A stretch of 64,000 nucleotides of DNA from Coprinopsis marcescibilis (taxonomy: Eukaryota; Basidiomycota; Agaricomycetes; Agaricales; Psathyrellaceae), in the NCBI GenBank assembly GCA_004369085.1, contig ML210153.1, positions 344,251 to 408,250 on the forward strand, written 5' to 3'. Within the stretch, counting starts at the first letter, position 1. Each line of letters opens with the position of its first letter. The notes under the pieces are model-generated. The model saw only the letters and a list, made by a program, of their open reading frames with translations. It did not search any database and was not told the origin of the DNA. This document shows, piece after piece, positions 22,175-33,996 of this stretch. Made by a program: the position numbers and the translations under genes.

Positions 22175-24753
22175 TTTTCTTCCTCATCCAGTACCGGAGC
22201 AGAGATGGCCAAAGGTTGGAATGTGGTTTCCTTTTGTTTTTGAGCTGGGGGAACGTAGGTTGATGTCGCAAGTTCTATGGCCGGATGTGGATCTGAAAAT
22301 TTCGAGGGTTCCGGAGTCGGCTTTTGTGTTTGCTGGAATGGCGGCACTTCGGTCACTGATCGCTGTTCAACCTGCGCTTTTGGTCGACTCGTAAAGATTG
22401 TGCTATGGTGCCTTGATTCTGAGGCTCGATCTTCCATTTCGACATCTTGAGTGGTGGCGTCTGTATGTGGTTTCTCCCCATCGTCAAAGTCGAGATTCAG
22501 TTTGTCTCGAGCATCTGCCTCTTCCTGAGATTCCTCGTGCCGGAACAGGGAGATGGACTGCGTAGGGGGGATTGGGCGAACCATTGGAGGTAGACGAGGG
22601 TGAATTAATAGATCCAACGATGAAAGAGCCTTGAAAGAGTAACAATTAGTAAATTCGGCAATTTGAGTGAAAACGTGGTTTACCTCTGGGTTTTCTGATC
22701 TCATCAAAGATGCCACAATTAGGGGGGTAGCCCTATGCAAAGCTGCGCTCGAACTCGAGGCCAACTCGGTACATATTCCTTGAATCTTCTTGTGGACCAT
22801 GTCGAACCAAACAGGGTCGAGTGAGAAAGTAGAGGCTGACATTTGGCCCATCGCTAATTGAATCGAAAGGAGAACCCGAGAAACCAAAGATACTTGAACC
22901 TCTGCGAGGTTAGGATTTTTTAGGGAGTGCGCTAGGACTGAGCGAGTTGTTAGTCGTGGCCTCGGGATAGGTCATAAGATCAAGCACCTTCGAGAACACG
23001 CAGAATGATTCGAGCTTCGACGGCGTTGGTACAAATAACGTCGCGAGTAACCTTGAAAATCTCATCTCCCTCGTAGTTCCTTGTTCTCTTTCGGCTTTTC
23101 TTGCTCCCACCGATGGCTTCTTCCTGCTGTGCGGCAGGACCCTTCGAATGCAGGATGACGGTCAGGAAGGGAAGAATGGCTTTCACCATTCTCGTCGAAA
23201 GGAGGGGGCTCTCAATGAGCGGGCATGCCTTGTGAACTGCATACAGAGTATCCAGGAAGAACAAGCGTTGGGTCGGTCTGCGCACATTTGAATTAGGAAA
23301 GCTGTCAGGAAGGAAAGAAATCTTTACTCACGTCGTTGTAGGTTGTTCAAGATGATAGGTGATGACTGTGCAGATACGGGGTAGGTAGGAATTCATGTGT
23401 TGAGGGATACTATGCCTGCGGTCAGCGATGGTAGTTAATTCCCGCAACGTTTAGACTCACGTCTCCGTCAAGCTTTGGATCACGTTACAGCCTTCTTTCC
23501 AGATCGTAGACACCGCAGCAACTTCAGATGCGCGGATTGCTGGGTCTGCGAAACCTTCAATCTCAATTCCAGGGAGGTGTCAGTGGCGAAAGCACGTCTC
23601 AGAGGTTTATGTTACCTTGTCTTCTTGGGTGGATGAAAGCAAGGTCAGGCCGAACCTGACCACTTGTCCACATGAAATTTGCACTGGTCGGGTATTTGAA
23701 GTACTGCAAAGGATGGTCAGAGATTGCGTTGGCCCGCGTTAAGACGGACACGTACTTTAACAGGGCTTGGATAATTGCGCTAGAACACCTGAGTCGATCG
23801 AGATTCAATGGGATTGAGATGGCTGGGTCCTCTTGGACAGGTGGCGGCTGTGTAGCTGATCCATTGTTGTCAGCCCTAAGGAAATCGTAAACATGAAAAA
23901 AAAACCTACAACTGGAAGGGAATGTGGTCCTGAGGGCAAAGTATGCATTCCATCCAAACGCAAGTGTGTCATCCATCGACTTTCTCCAGATTGCTGCGGC
24001 ACCCACTTTGCCTCCCGTCAAGTGTAAGCTTGAGTACAGATCGGATGCTGAGCGTAGGATACGAGGATCTGTGGGGCACGGATGGCATCCGTTGAGGAAT
24101 CCCAGTGCCAGGGAAGAGAGGTTTGCGAAAGTTGCTCTGTGCGCGTTGGGATAGATAGGAATCAATTGCGCAATGGTCCCAAGGCAAAAGGACTTTTCAT
24201 GATGAGTTGGTGCAGTTCGCTCTGGGGAGAGCTTGAACATACTTTTAAGGCGAAATCCGGATGAGTTGACGCAATCGAAGCAAGGGCAGCTGTGAATTTT
24301 GCGATGTTTGGCAGGGAGATTTGCCGTTGGAATTCGGGCATGTCAACAGCAGCTGTAAATATGGTCACGAGCAAGCGTATGGCCGCTTTCGTGGTATTTG
24401 TTCCTTCATTTCGCTTCAGAGCCCATCAGTCGCGACTTTGAAGATGGAACAAGAAACACACAGACAGACAGCAACGGCAAAACCAAAGGCAGCCAACTCG
24501 ATGCAGAGTCGATCATCAAGTTTTTCGACAGCAAAGACGACTTGTGAGCCAGACACAGGCCTGCCCAACGAGCCCCGGCATTCTTCGAGTGCAGGAGAGA
24601 CGCAATTCGAGCTGACCATTTCGGGAGATGGGGGTTCGTAGAGAAGCAGGCTTTGTCGAGAACCTGCAAGGTGTATGCCAGATGGATGACGACCGAAGAG
24701 TCAGAAGCCAACTGCAGCTGCAAAAGACCTTTCAATTGTTGTCCAGGCTCCAT
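22123..24753 (-). CDS. RIX1: Pre-rRNA-processing protein Rix1 (PELP1 family)
   Basis: Rix1-Ipi1-Ipi3 complex scaffold for ITS2 processing and 60S pre-ribosome remodelling by Rea1, in the nucleolus and nucleoplasm. Start at 24753 gives MEPGQQLKGLLQLQLASDSS. The family's early motif follows: WSARIASLLHSKNAGARWAG, LCLAHKSSLLS. Further helical repeats appear in spliced exons (IRLLVTIFTAAVDMPEFQRQ, LSSLALGFLNGCHPCPTDPR, RLFFLDTLYAVHKACPLIES, RIILRVLEG). The C-terminal third is disordered and acidic (VEMEDRASESRHHST, LDEEENQEMPEIDMAS) and ends SDSEDEE at TAA 22123-22125, inside the 3' end of the opposite-strand Rrn11-like gene. About nine introns. Confidence 0.88.
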
Positions 24754-24867
24754 TGGAATACGCGGTCAAGGGTGAAAACTTGAAATTATTGATGGACGCC
24801 AAACAAGGCAGGAATGTCTTGGCAAGAACAATGATGCCATTGCACTGCGACCGGTCGTCCAGAATTC
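24754..24867. promoter_or_regulatory. Shared promoter region of RIX1 and SEC10
   Basis: Divergent start codons at 24753 (minus) and 24868 (plus) leave 114 nt. No canonical TATA box is seen. Confidence 0.45.
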
Positions 24868-27800
24868 ATGTCTTCCTCCAATATACCCGGCCCTCCAGAG
24901 GACGCTGATATTGCAGAACAGCTACAGCTTTCGACTTTTAAGGTGGCCTCCTTGCTTCTGGTCGGATCCTTCCGCGTACTCATATCGTTCAGGGCAAATT
25001 CGATGTCACAGAATTCGTGGGGGGAGTCTCCGAGAGGCTCATTGCAAAGTCCAAGGCGGACAGCGGTCGTAAGTCAAGGAACTCCAACCTCCTGAAGCTA
25101 TGAGCTCAAGAAGACGGATTATCAGCCTTCAATCCAAAGCCGTTCATCAGGACATTCGAGGCAGCCGTAGACCGATTAATGGCGATCCGCAAGGAGGTCG
25201 ACAAGAAGACAGAACAGATGGAGAAGAGCGTTCGCGTTGCTGAGAGAGAATACTCGAAGAAGATGGCAGACCTCTCAAAGAACTTTGAGGCACGCTTAAT
25301 TGCCTCCTGTCATCTTTCGACCTAACAAACAATGCAGACTGTCGGAAATTCATTCACTGGAATGGAAAGTCGGATGAACTTGGTTAGCAGTACCGCTGTG
25401 CGAATCGGTAAGCTTTGACTGTATACTGTCACACCTGGCCCCGGTGCTCACAGTGCCTCCAGGCGATCAACTAGAGACAGTCCACATCGAACGCCAGAGA
25501 GCCCAAGCCGCCTGTGACCTCATCGACCATTACAATCAATTCTCAAAGGGTGACACATCCCGCTTAGATACTCTCCGGAAAGAAGGCCGTACAGGGCGAC
25601 GGCAAGTTGCAGTCATTCTTCGTAGATTGAACACAGTAGCCAAGGAAGTTGACCTTCCCGATGCTGAAAAGGTATTGCTCGTCTTGCCCTTCTAATTAAT
25701 CCCAATTCACCATCTTATCAGACCAGGGAAGCTATCGAAAAGTACTGCGAAAAGTTCGAAAAGGAAATGCTCAGTCTATTCGACCGATGTTATAGGAAGG
25801 GAGATCCTAAGATGATGCACGTTAGTGGTTTACTCTATAACCCATAAGGTTGCCTGACCTTCGACTCTCGAACAGCATTGCGCACAAACACTATTGGAAT
25901 TCAACGGTGGATCATCTTGTGTTCAAGTATATGTCAATCAACACGACTTTTTTATCAACAACGTCCGTGAGGGAAGGTCAGCGGACGACACCCACCTGTA
26001 CGTGAACGAGTTGACGAAACCAAAAGACATCCATTGACATTCTTCAGCTGGTCGAATCTTGGGGATCCTGATGCAAGTGCCCCCAAGGCAGAGCTTGGTC
26101 TATCCGACCTCTTCCAGGAAATAAGAACAACGGTGGATACCGAAACCCAGATTGTAAAGGCAGTCTTCCCAAATCCACCTGTTGTTATGCAAGTATTCTT
26201 GCAGCGGGTGTTCGCTCAATCCGTAAGGATCATCTTCTCCTCATGGGAACCAATGTATTCAATCTCAGCCAGATACAACAATACATGGAACAACTGCTTC
26301 ACCGGGGCTCTGATATCTCAGACCTTGGATATTTGCGGATCCTTCAATTAGTGCATATCCAAGCGTCATCGTTGGTAGAAGACCTAAAGGCCCACGAACT
26401 CCCTTCAATGGCATCTAGGACACCGTATGAAGCAGCAGAATTTCGCAGGTCAATAACAGGCGCTGCGCCAGCTCAACTCGCTATGGGAACGCCTGCAGCC
26501 ATCAGTACCATGCTAGAAACTGCGATGGAAGAGCTATTCGTGCCTTATACCGAAGGCCAACGATACCTCGAGCGGGAAAACAAAAGCCTGGCATTCTTGT
26601 ATACCGGACTTCTTGCCCCTTTTACGAAGTATCACGTAGGCCCTGGCTTCTTGTTGTCTCGGTGTCTTCTGACGTTTTCACAAGAAATCGCAAAGGGGCA
26701 AAGCATCCATGTTCGACCGAATGGTTAACCAGATCAGTGCGACAAGCGGGACATCGGCTACCTCTTCGCAGGCCGCTGCTGCGTTGACGAGGTTCGGTCT
26801 AATGAACGCTAGTAGTGCCAATCAGCAAGGCGAGGAGCCGGCCAAGGAAGAGGATGGCATCCTCAGCGTTGAGGTCACTGAGCGTATGTTGAAATGGCAC
26901 GCTGAGGCTGTTGGAAGATGTGTAGAACTGAGTCCTCCAAACGACGTGTATGTGGATACATCATTTACTTGTTTAGGTTCCTTGCTGACACTGTCACAGA
27001 CCAAAGAGTACCTTTTCTCTGCTTAAGGTGCTATCAGAGGCATTAGGGAACAATTATGTGGAACTCGCGATTGAGACGTTAGTGCCTTGCCGTGTCCTGT
27101 TGTTCATATATTGACAAAAATACCAGACAACAAATACGACTGGAAGCTGCCGACAATAAAAGCGAACCCAGCCTCTATCCACTCACCGTCATCAAACATG
27201 TAGACCTCATCTGCCATCTCTGGCAACAATATGTCAACGTTGCAATATTCCCGCTTGCAAGTCCCTCAGTGACAGTGCGAAGAGAGACGGTGTTGTTCAA
27301 TACTCAAACAATGAACCGCATCGAATCTGCCACGAACCAATTGCTACAGAAGGTCACGGATGGTAATGATCTCGGCCCTGACTCTAAACGAAAAGTAGCT
27401 AACATTCAATCTCTATAGTGGCCATCTCTTGGTTGTCATTGCAACTTACGAAGCAAAAGAAGGATGACTTTAAGCCCAAGAATGATGAACTATCTTTTGC
27501 CCGAGTGAATACAAGACCGTGTGAGGCCTGTTGTGATTCTCTGGAAAAGGTTCGTGATGCAGCGAAAGAGAACCTTAGCGGGAAGAACCTCGAAGTGTTT
27601 TTGACAGAAATCGGTGTTGCTTTCCACAGGTATGTACCCATTGGGCTTGTCAATTTCTATCTCTAACAAGGGTCACAGTCTACTCCTGGAGCACATGCGC
27701 AAATTCCCGGTCAGTGCAACAGGCGGACTCATGCTTGCCAAGTGCGTGTTATTGGTTTCAATCAGCACAATTCACCCAATGATATTCGGTTCTCTAGGGA

Positions 27801-28206
27801 TTTGAAATCATATCAAGACACCATCTCTACGTTCGGTGTCCCAGCTTTGCAGGAACGTTTCGAATTCATCCGTCAACTAGGACAAATCTTCCTCATCCAA
27901 CCAGAAATCCTCAAATCTTTCATCACAGAAAACTATCTGGGAAGAATAGAATCCTCCTTGTTGAGGCCGTATATTGCATTGCGGAGCGATTGGGGACAGT
28001 TCGAGAAGGGTTTCAACAACCCAGAAGCGTTGCCGGAAGAAGGCAACGCGGGAACTGCTCTTAAGGATAGGTTCGGGAGGTTGAGTTTGATGATGAAGGA
28101 ACTGGAGAGCTTGAAGCCTGAGAGTTTGTCTGTGGGTATGCCCTCAATACCTGCCAGTTTTACAGGCAACTTTTCTATGCCATCAATGCCATCTCGACCT
28201 TTCTGA
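24868..28206 (+). CDS. SEC10: Exocyst complex component Sec10
   Basis: Subunit of the octameric exocyst that tethers secretory vesicles at sites of polarised growth. Start at 24868: MSSSNIPGPPEDADIAEQLQ, LSTFKGKFDVTEFVGGVSER (two exons), then PFIRTFEAAVDRLMAIRKEV and the coiled-coil KSVRVAEREYSKKMADLSKN. Core: ERQRAQAACDLIDHYNQFSK, KTREAIEKYCEKFEKEML, HCAQTLLEFNGGSSCVQVYV, FFINNVREG. Later: VFPNPPVVMQVFLQRVFAQS and the CAATR-like C-terminal helical bundle, ending in Met/Pro/Ser repeats, stop at 28204-28206. At least a dozen short introns. Ends 54 nt from the stop of the convergent AUH gene. Confidence 0.95.
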
Positions 28207-28260
28207 TAGCATTGCGTTTCTTGGATCCTTGTATTAGTACGGTTGTAATTTATTTCGTCT

Positions 28261-29483
28261 TTACTCTCCTTTGAATACCGGGCGCCGTTTCTCTTTAAAG
28301 GCATGCAAAGCTTCCAGTCTATCCTGGCTGGTTAGTAGTGTCTCGTAACTTGCCCTTTCAAAATCGAGGCCTGGGTAGGAAGGACTTGTCAGCACCAGCA
28401 TACCTCGTCGAGTAGCAGGAACACATACCAGCTTCTAAGGCAAGATCTTCTGACCGTGAAATTGCTTGCTTAGCCGCGCGAAGTGCCAAGGGTGCTAAGT
28501 AAGATTTATTCAGTGGCGTGTACAACTTTGAGAAATTCTTTGCTTTACCGTTGGTCGCTATCTTCTGTGCTAGTACCAATGCACGATCATATCCTGTACC
28601 CTCTGGCTCAGAGATGTAATTGAGGAGACCTAGTAACAGAATATATATTTAGCTCCGAAACTTGCCAATTGTAAGTTTTGGGATACCCACCCCATTCTAA
28701 GGCTTCGGGAGCGGTCAAGGTTCGTGCGGTGAATATGAGATCCTTGGATTTAGCGGGACCGACGACCCTAGTCACCCTCTGGGTTCCGCCAGCACCCGGT
28801 ATGATACCTAGGCTGGTCTCGGGCAATCCTATCTTGGAGACATTATACCCTGAAGCGTTTGCATCTATCAGCCAATGTCACAAGAAGTTATTGTATTAGA
28901 GACCGACCAGCAACACGTAAATCGCATGCTAAACTCATCTCCAGACCACCGCCGAGTGCAGGCCCATCTATGGCAGCAATGGTGGGCATAGGTAGGGATT
29001 CCAGCTTCCCAAGAGCATCCCGGAGGTCGGACAGGAATTTATTCACCTGAACCTGCGACATGGACCTGCGTTCAACCAGATCCGCCCCTGCACAGAACGA
29101 ACCGAGCGTCGTCGAATGCAGGACCAAGACCCGAACACTGTAAGGGCGGAGGAAGTTAGTGCCCCTATCCCCTGAAGTCCAGCTGTTAACTTGCTCTTTG
29201 TCATATTTCGCGGTATCTATGCACTCCCTGAGTTCCTGTAGATTAATTAAGTGTGCACTACTGAGCTCTTGAGGGCTGTTCAACTTACCTGCAGTAACTT
29301 CACCGAAATCGCGTTCTTGGTCTGGGGTCTGTTGAGGGCCAAGCCGTAAACGCCTGGGAGGGATTCCACAGGCTTGAGAAATGCCTGTCTGTCTGCAGCT
29401 TGCTCTTGGAAGTATCGTCTGACGTTCACCGTTAGGTTCTGGCCATGATATTTGGAAATGCGAGGTAGAACCCGGGTCAACAT
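28261..29483 (-). CDS. AUH: Mitochondrial enoyl-CoA hydratase, methylglutaconyl-CoA hydratase (AUH) type
   Basis: Crotonase-fold enzyme of leucine breakdown (3-methylglutaconyl-CoA to HMG-CoA) in mitochondria. Start at 29483: [20 protein letters not shown], an Arg-rich amphipathic leader suitable for mitochondrial import; an upstream in-frame ATG (MNGLRRVPF) is possible. Domain signatures: [32 protein letters not shown] (oxyanion hole), [20 protein letters not shown] (second oxyanion Gly), [19 protein letters not shown] (catalytic Glu) and the C-terminal [12 protein letters not shown], as in AUH. About five introns. AUH rather than ECHS1 is chosen from the ERRSMS and FKEKR..FKGE motifs. Confidence 0.9.
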
Positions 29484-29782
29484 GAGGTCAAAAGGTAAGA
29501 GGTGCCGAGACAGCAAGCGTGAGGAACTAACCACAAATGGCACGCGTCTAAGCCCATTCATTCTTGATCTCAAATTTATTCCACCAACATCGGCAACAAT
29601 GGCCACGATTGCTTTCACGACACGATGGCCTCCCTGCAGGTCAATGTCTGATCTCTGGGGTTCACACCTATTATCCCCGTTACCCCCAACCTTTCCCAAC
29701 CAATGTCTTATAAGCCGAAAAGGCTGGTGAACTGGAGCAAAGCACCCACCGCTGCCTCGTACCTGGTTTTCTACAAATTGGA

Positions 29783-31542
29783 ATGACTAGCGGCCTTAGG
29801 TAAGTTTGACAATTCAGATACATCTCAATCTTCGTTTTTGACTCGACGAGAAACTTTGTAGAGTGTATTGTCATGACAGGTGGTACCATGTGTACCACGT
29901 TCCTTGTAACAGTCAACCCGACGGTGAGCAAGCTGGGTTGAAATTCCCAGTCAAAAGCTTAACCGATATCAGGACTTGGTCAATGGGCCATATCCGAAAT
30001 CCCAAGAAATGACGGCGACTACGAAGCATGGTTGCGTAACCTGCGACTCAAGTTGGACAGAAGTCTGCAGCAAATGAAACGAGCGTACCCCGGGAAACGC
30101 TCGACCTATGGAAACCCCAGCTTTCAGTACCATGTCACCAGAGTGCAGCCGACGCGGAACCTTCGAATTCAGTGGATATGGGAGCTCGACTGCGACCACG
30201 AAATCCTTCATGGTGCGCTTATAGTAACCACCGACAGCTGCACCTATTAACGCACACTTTGACAGTCGACTCTCGTCCCTTCTTTTGCTTGCACAATGTA
30301 CCTCGGGACGCGGAATTCCTCTCCGCAATCTCTATAGACCACTATGGCCATCGTGCATATGCTGCGAACACACCGAAGAAATACCTTTACACCCAGAGAG
30401 CGCGACCACCACCAGTTCCGGGCTTTGGCATTCTATACTCCGAGAAGATTCTTGGAATAACGGACGTGTCTTCTCGTACAATGTTCGCACTTCCGGACAA
30501 CCTTGGAACGTGCGAACTGGTGCGTTGCGCCTTCTACGAAACTCTCATCGGAGCTGCGCTAAGGACGTGGAAACTCGCCTACGAGATTCCGCGTCTCAAT
30601 TTGGACCCGGATGACCTCTTCATTCCCGGTCATTTGTGCGGCCACGCATACCGTCTAGTGGAATTGGCTCTAAACCCCATGCACTTTGGAACATTCGCAC
30701 CAAAACCTCGGGAGCCTAGAACAACCACTTCAACTCAGTTTTGGCTACGCGACAATATATTTCTACAACTTTCAGGCTGGCTGGACCAGGAAGCAAACCG
30801 AAAATATGCCATCGTCTCTGCGGTGGAGAGTATCCAAAATCATTCAACGCGGCTCTCGACCGTTTACGCCGTATTGTTCTCTCTCAAGCACATTCTCATT
30901 ATTCGGGTGTCAAGCGAACACGGTTGTGTTCGCGTGACTCAAACAGCACCACTGGAATTCTTGCCGTCCTTTTTCGCTACGAATCCGACCACTCCCGGTA
31001 TATCGGCACTCATGGATCTTTCGTATGTCGTAGGCAACGTCGCATCATCTGAATACCCCTTGGTCGCATTCGGACACATATCCAACTCGATACCAACCGA
31101 AATATGGTCCCACGTCGCGTCATATTTGACTGACACGAGGGACCTCGGGGCACTGGGGCAGCTGTGCCTTCCGGCAAGGGCTGCTGCAAACGACGTGCTC
31201 AAGTACCCCCATATCGCTGGATACCGACTCATTCGACCTCTCCTTCACCCGGTGGAATCCTCCTGGGTCTCTCCACGATGGTGTCGTGCCTTTCAAGGAG
31301 ATTACCTCCCTCGAGATGGGATGCAGTCGTTATATTCCAGAAAATTCGAAGTCGTCCACGAAATCCTTCATCATGTCACTCTCGATCTTGCTCCTGGAGA
31401 TCCGCCGCTGAAGTCTGCGCCATCGAATATGTGGACTACATCCAATGCGCTTTGTGTGAATGAGGGACAAATCAATCTCATTTCAGCGGCACCCACTTTA
31501 AGATCCGACTGGGCTATAAAATATCGAATTGTTCGAGGGTGA
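29783..31542 (+). CDS. Orphan F-box protein with C-terminally placed F-box
   Basis: Start at 29783 (MTSGL, then RVYCHDRWYHVYHVPCNSQP after intron 1 at about 29802-29863). Two further introns join EIPRNDGDYEAWLRNLRL and ELDCDHEILHVDSRPFFCLH to one long last exon (from about 30270). The first 370 residues hold a globular region rich in aromatic residues that I cannot assign. At about residue 390 there is an F-box-like segment (IPTEIWSHVASYLTDTRDLG ALGQLC), normally found near the N-terminus. Genes of this build are common orphans in Agaricomycete genomes; a role as SCF adaptor is inferred only from the F-box. Divergent from AUH, 299 nt apart. Confidence 0.7.
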
Positions 31543-31757
31543 CGGCGAGGATTATGATATATACATACATGTACCGTCGATATCCCTTAATTTCGCATAC
31601 GCTCTGGCTTTAGCTCTTTTCTTCGAGCTATTTAGGTGTGGAACAGGCGGGACCGGAAGTGGGACTATGTAACATATGTAACATACCCGACGTCAGTGAG
31701 TGATCGATCGGCGATGCCCGATTAGGGTGGCGGAAGTATACTACTATCCCCGGCAGA

Positions 31758-33651
31758 ATGCCAGCAACGGCCAAGAATTGGTTGCGTCAAACCAGTTGGT
31801 TGTAAAGAGACCCATTTGTTCTTCAGCTACTCTTTCGTCTGACAGATGGTTAGAACCAGCTCTGGACAGAGAATCAGACCAGATTCCAAGGTAAATCCTG
31901 ACCTGCATGTTTCTTTCACCCAGCGCTAAACAGTATCGACAGCATGACCAACTAATCAAAAATCTGAATAGAGATGCTGAGCTAGCACAAGAGCTACAAG
32001 TATACGAGCTCGAGAAAGACAACGAGATACAGAGGCTGAACGACCTCCTGAATCGGACGAAAAACAGTGTCAAGTGGTTGACACTGAGAATTCAGGAATT
32101 GGAAAGCACGACAAACGGAGATGTCCAGGCGCTGGAAAGGAAGTATAGGCACGCACTAAGACTCATAAGGGACCTGATACATGAAAGGGTGAGTTTACGC
32201 GTGTTTCTCTAGTTCCAAAGAGAGGACAAACAGCCATCGGTTCATCGCACAGGATCATTCCAGGCTTGACCCACAATCGGGTCTGGATGAGTTTGATGAG
32301 GCCCTCTATAACGAAGTACTTGAAGAGGCTAAGCAGAAAAGTAGCAAAGGGAAGCAGAAAGCCAAGCATCCAGACACAAATTCCTCTATTAGCACTAGTC
32401 GGAGCAGTCAAGGGACAGCAAGGCCATCCCCACGGCCATCCCCAGCTCCTCCGTCCAGTCTTCCTAGAGACCGTCTGCTCCCGCTTGTGAGTGACTGTGA
32501 GCACAGTGTAGCTTGCAGGCTGATCACACTAATCACGGTTTCCAGTCACCCACTTCCACTTCCCTGCGTAAGTCACCAGAACCGGAAGAGTCTGTCGAGG
32601 CGCAAGCGGCGCTGCCACCTTGGGCCCCCGACTCCGGTTCAGTTGCCGAGTCGTCAAGCACTATGTCCTTATCACACAGGATTATAACATCCCGTTCAGG
32701 TCATTCCCGGTCGGCTGTATATTGGAAAGACTGTCCCAAGCATATCGGCCTCGACGGTGAATACTGTTCGGGAACTTACTCTTGGGAGCACTTGAGGCGC
32801 ATCCTGAAGATATCTGACAGCAAGGTATTGTCGAAGAGTCTATCGGAGAGACTATGTTCTCACTTTTATCCACCAATCCTGCACAGTTTGAGTCTTTGAA
32901 ATCGTAAGAAGCTTTAAACCTAGTCTCCGTAGTCAAAGTCTGATCCTTCTTAAGGCTCGAGCTTGAACAAGGCGGTGGAATGCGGCTTCAAATTTGCAAG
33001 CTCGGTGACCCTAACAGGAGCTTAGCGGCGTTCCTCTATCACCCTATTTGGTATGAAACATACTCCACCAGAGACGATCTGGTAGAAGAGATGCACGTCA
33101 TTGAGTGGGCCACTGGAGATCAATGCGAGAAGAACAAGAATTATCTTCGTAAGCGGGGGGTTTTTGAACAACTTACGGAAGCATCCCCAGTCCTGCAGGT
33201 CTTCGTTAATCCCAGCACCTTGGATGTGAGCACCAAAGAATAGTGTTTGACCGAGAATTAACCGGAATATTGTAGGATGATCCAGGCTGGTGGTATGTCG
33301 GTGGCATGCAATGGGTGGTTGTCGTCAACGATCCCCCCGCGTGCGCTAACCTAGATAACAGGGTAAGTCGCGCGCTATGTCCCCGACGAAAAGTATCTCC
33401 TACTGAATCTGATGTTGGCACAGGAGTTAGATAAATTGGCCGGGCACCTCAATCAGCGCGGCCGTAACTGGTCGTCTCAAGCCGAGATCTCACGAATGCT
33501 GCGAGAGGGAGAATTGGAGCAGCTCACAATCAAATGCATTCCTGTTTCCAAACACCTATCGAGCGAGTTCGCTGGTTCTGTGTTGGGCCTTGATGAGGCT
33601 ATTCAGGGGAGCGGCGTCGATGCGCCTACTAGCCGCGCTTCGTTGTCGTGA
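31758..33651 (+). CDS. Unknown coiled-coil protein
   Basis: Start at 31758 (MPATAKNWLRQT), joined to SDRWLEPALDRESDQIPS and AKQYRQHDQLIKNLNRDAEL through two short introns. Residues about 35-120 form a long coiled coil (ELEKDNEIQRLNDLLNRTKN, LERKYRHALRLIRDLIHER). Then comes a Ser/Pro-rich linker (ARPSPRPSPAPPSSLPRD) and a C-terminal globular part assembled from several exons, with MFSLLSTNPAQFESLKS, LCKLGDPN-type text at 32980-33240 (IWYETYSTRDDLVEEMHVIE), GWWYVGGMQWVVVV and LDKLAGHLNQRGRNWSSQAE. The splice pattern between 32660 and 32830 is uncertain. No family recognised; position, strand and stop (33649-33651) are supported by frame continuity. Confidence 0.6.
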
Positions 33652-33996
33652 AACAAGTTGAAAGGATGTTGCCATGCAATGTAACTACTAATACTAATTC
33701 TGCTTGATGTCGTAAATAACGCAGTATATGTAACGGCGTTAAGGGTTTTGTTGTGCTTGTGACTCCGACCAAACGCCTCCCTGGATACCCGTCCCCGACC
33801 TGGAAGCAATTATGATTGTTGCCCCGATCTGGCTCATACATACATGCTCGGTCTGAGCGGAAATGCACTTCCTCCCTCTTCTTCCACTGTTATATCTGTT
33901 CTTTGCTTTTGAACGACTGTCGTCGTCATTTCCCCCTCGCTTGGTCCGAGCTGGGCTTCTAATTTGGCGGCAAACTTGCCCTGTCGTTCCACAATA
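33652..33996. other. Intergenic, promoter side of the mucin-like gene
   Basis: 345 nt without a supported gene. Contains CT-rich stretches just before the next start codon, as in many fungal promoters and 5' UTRs. Confidence 0.45.
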
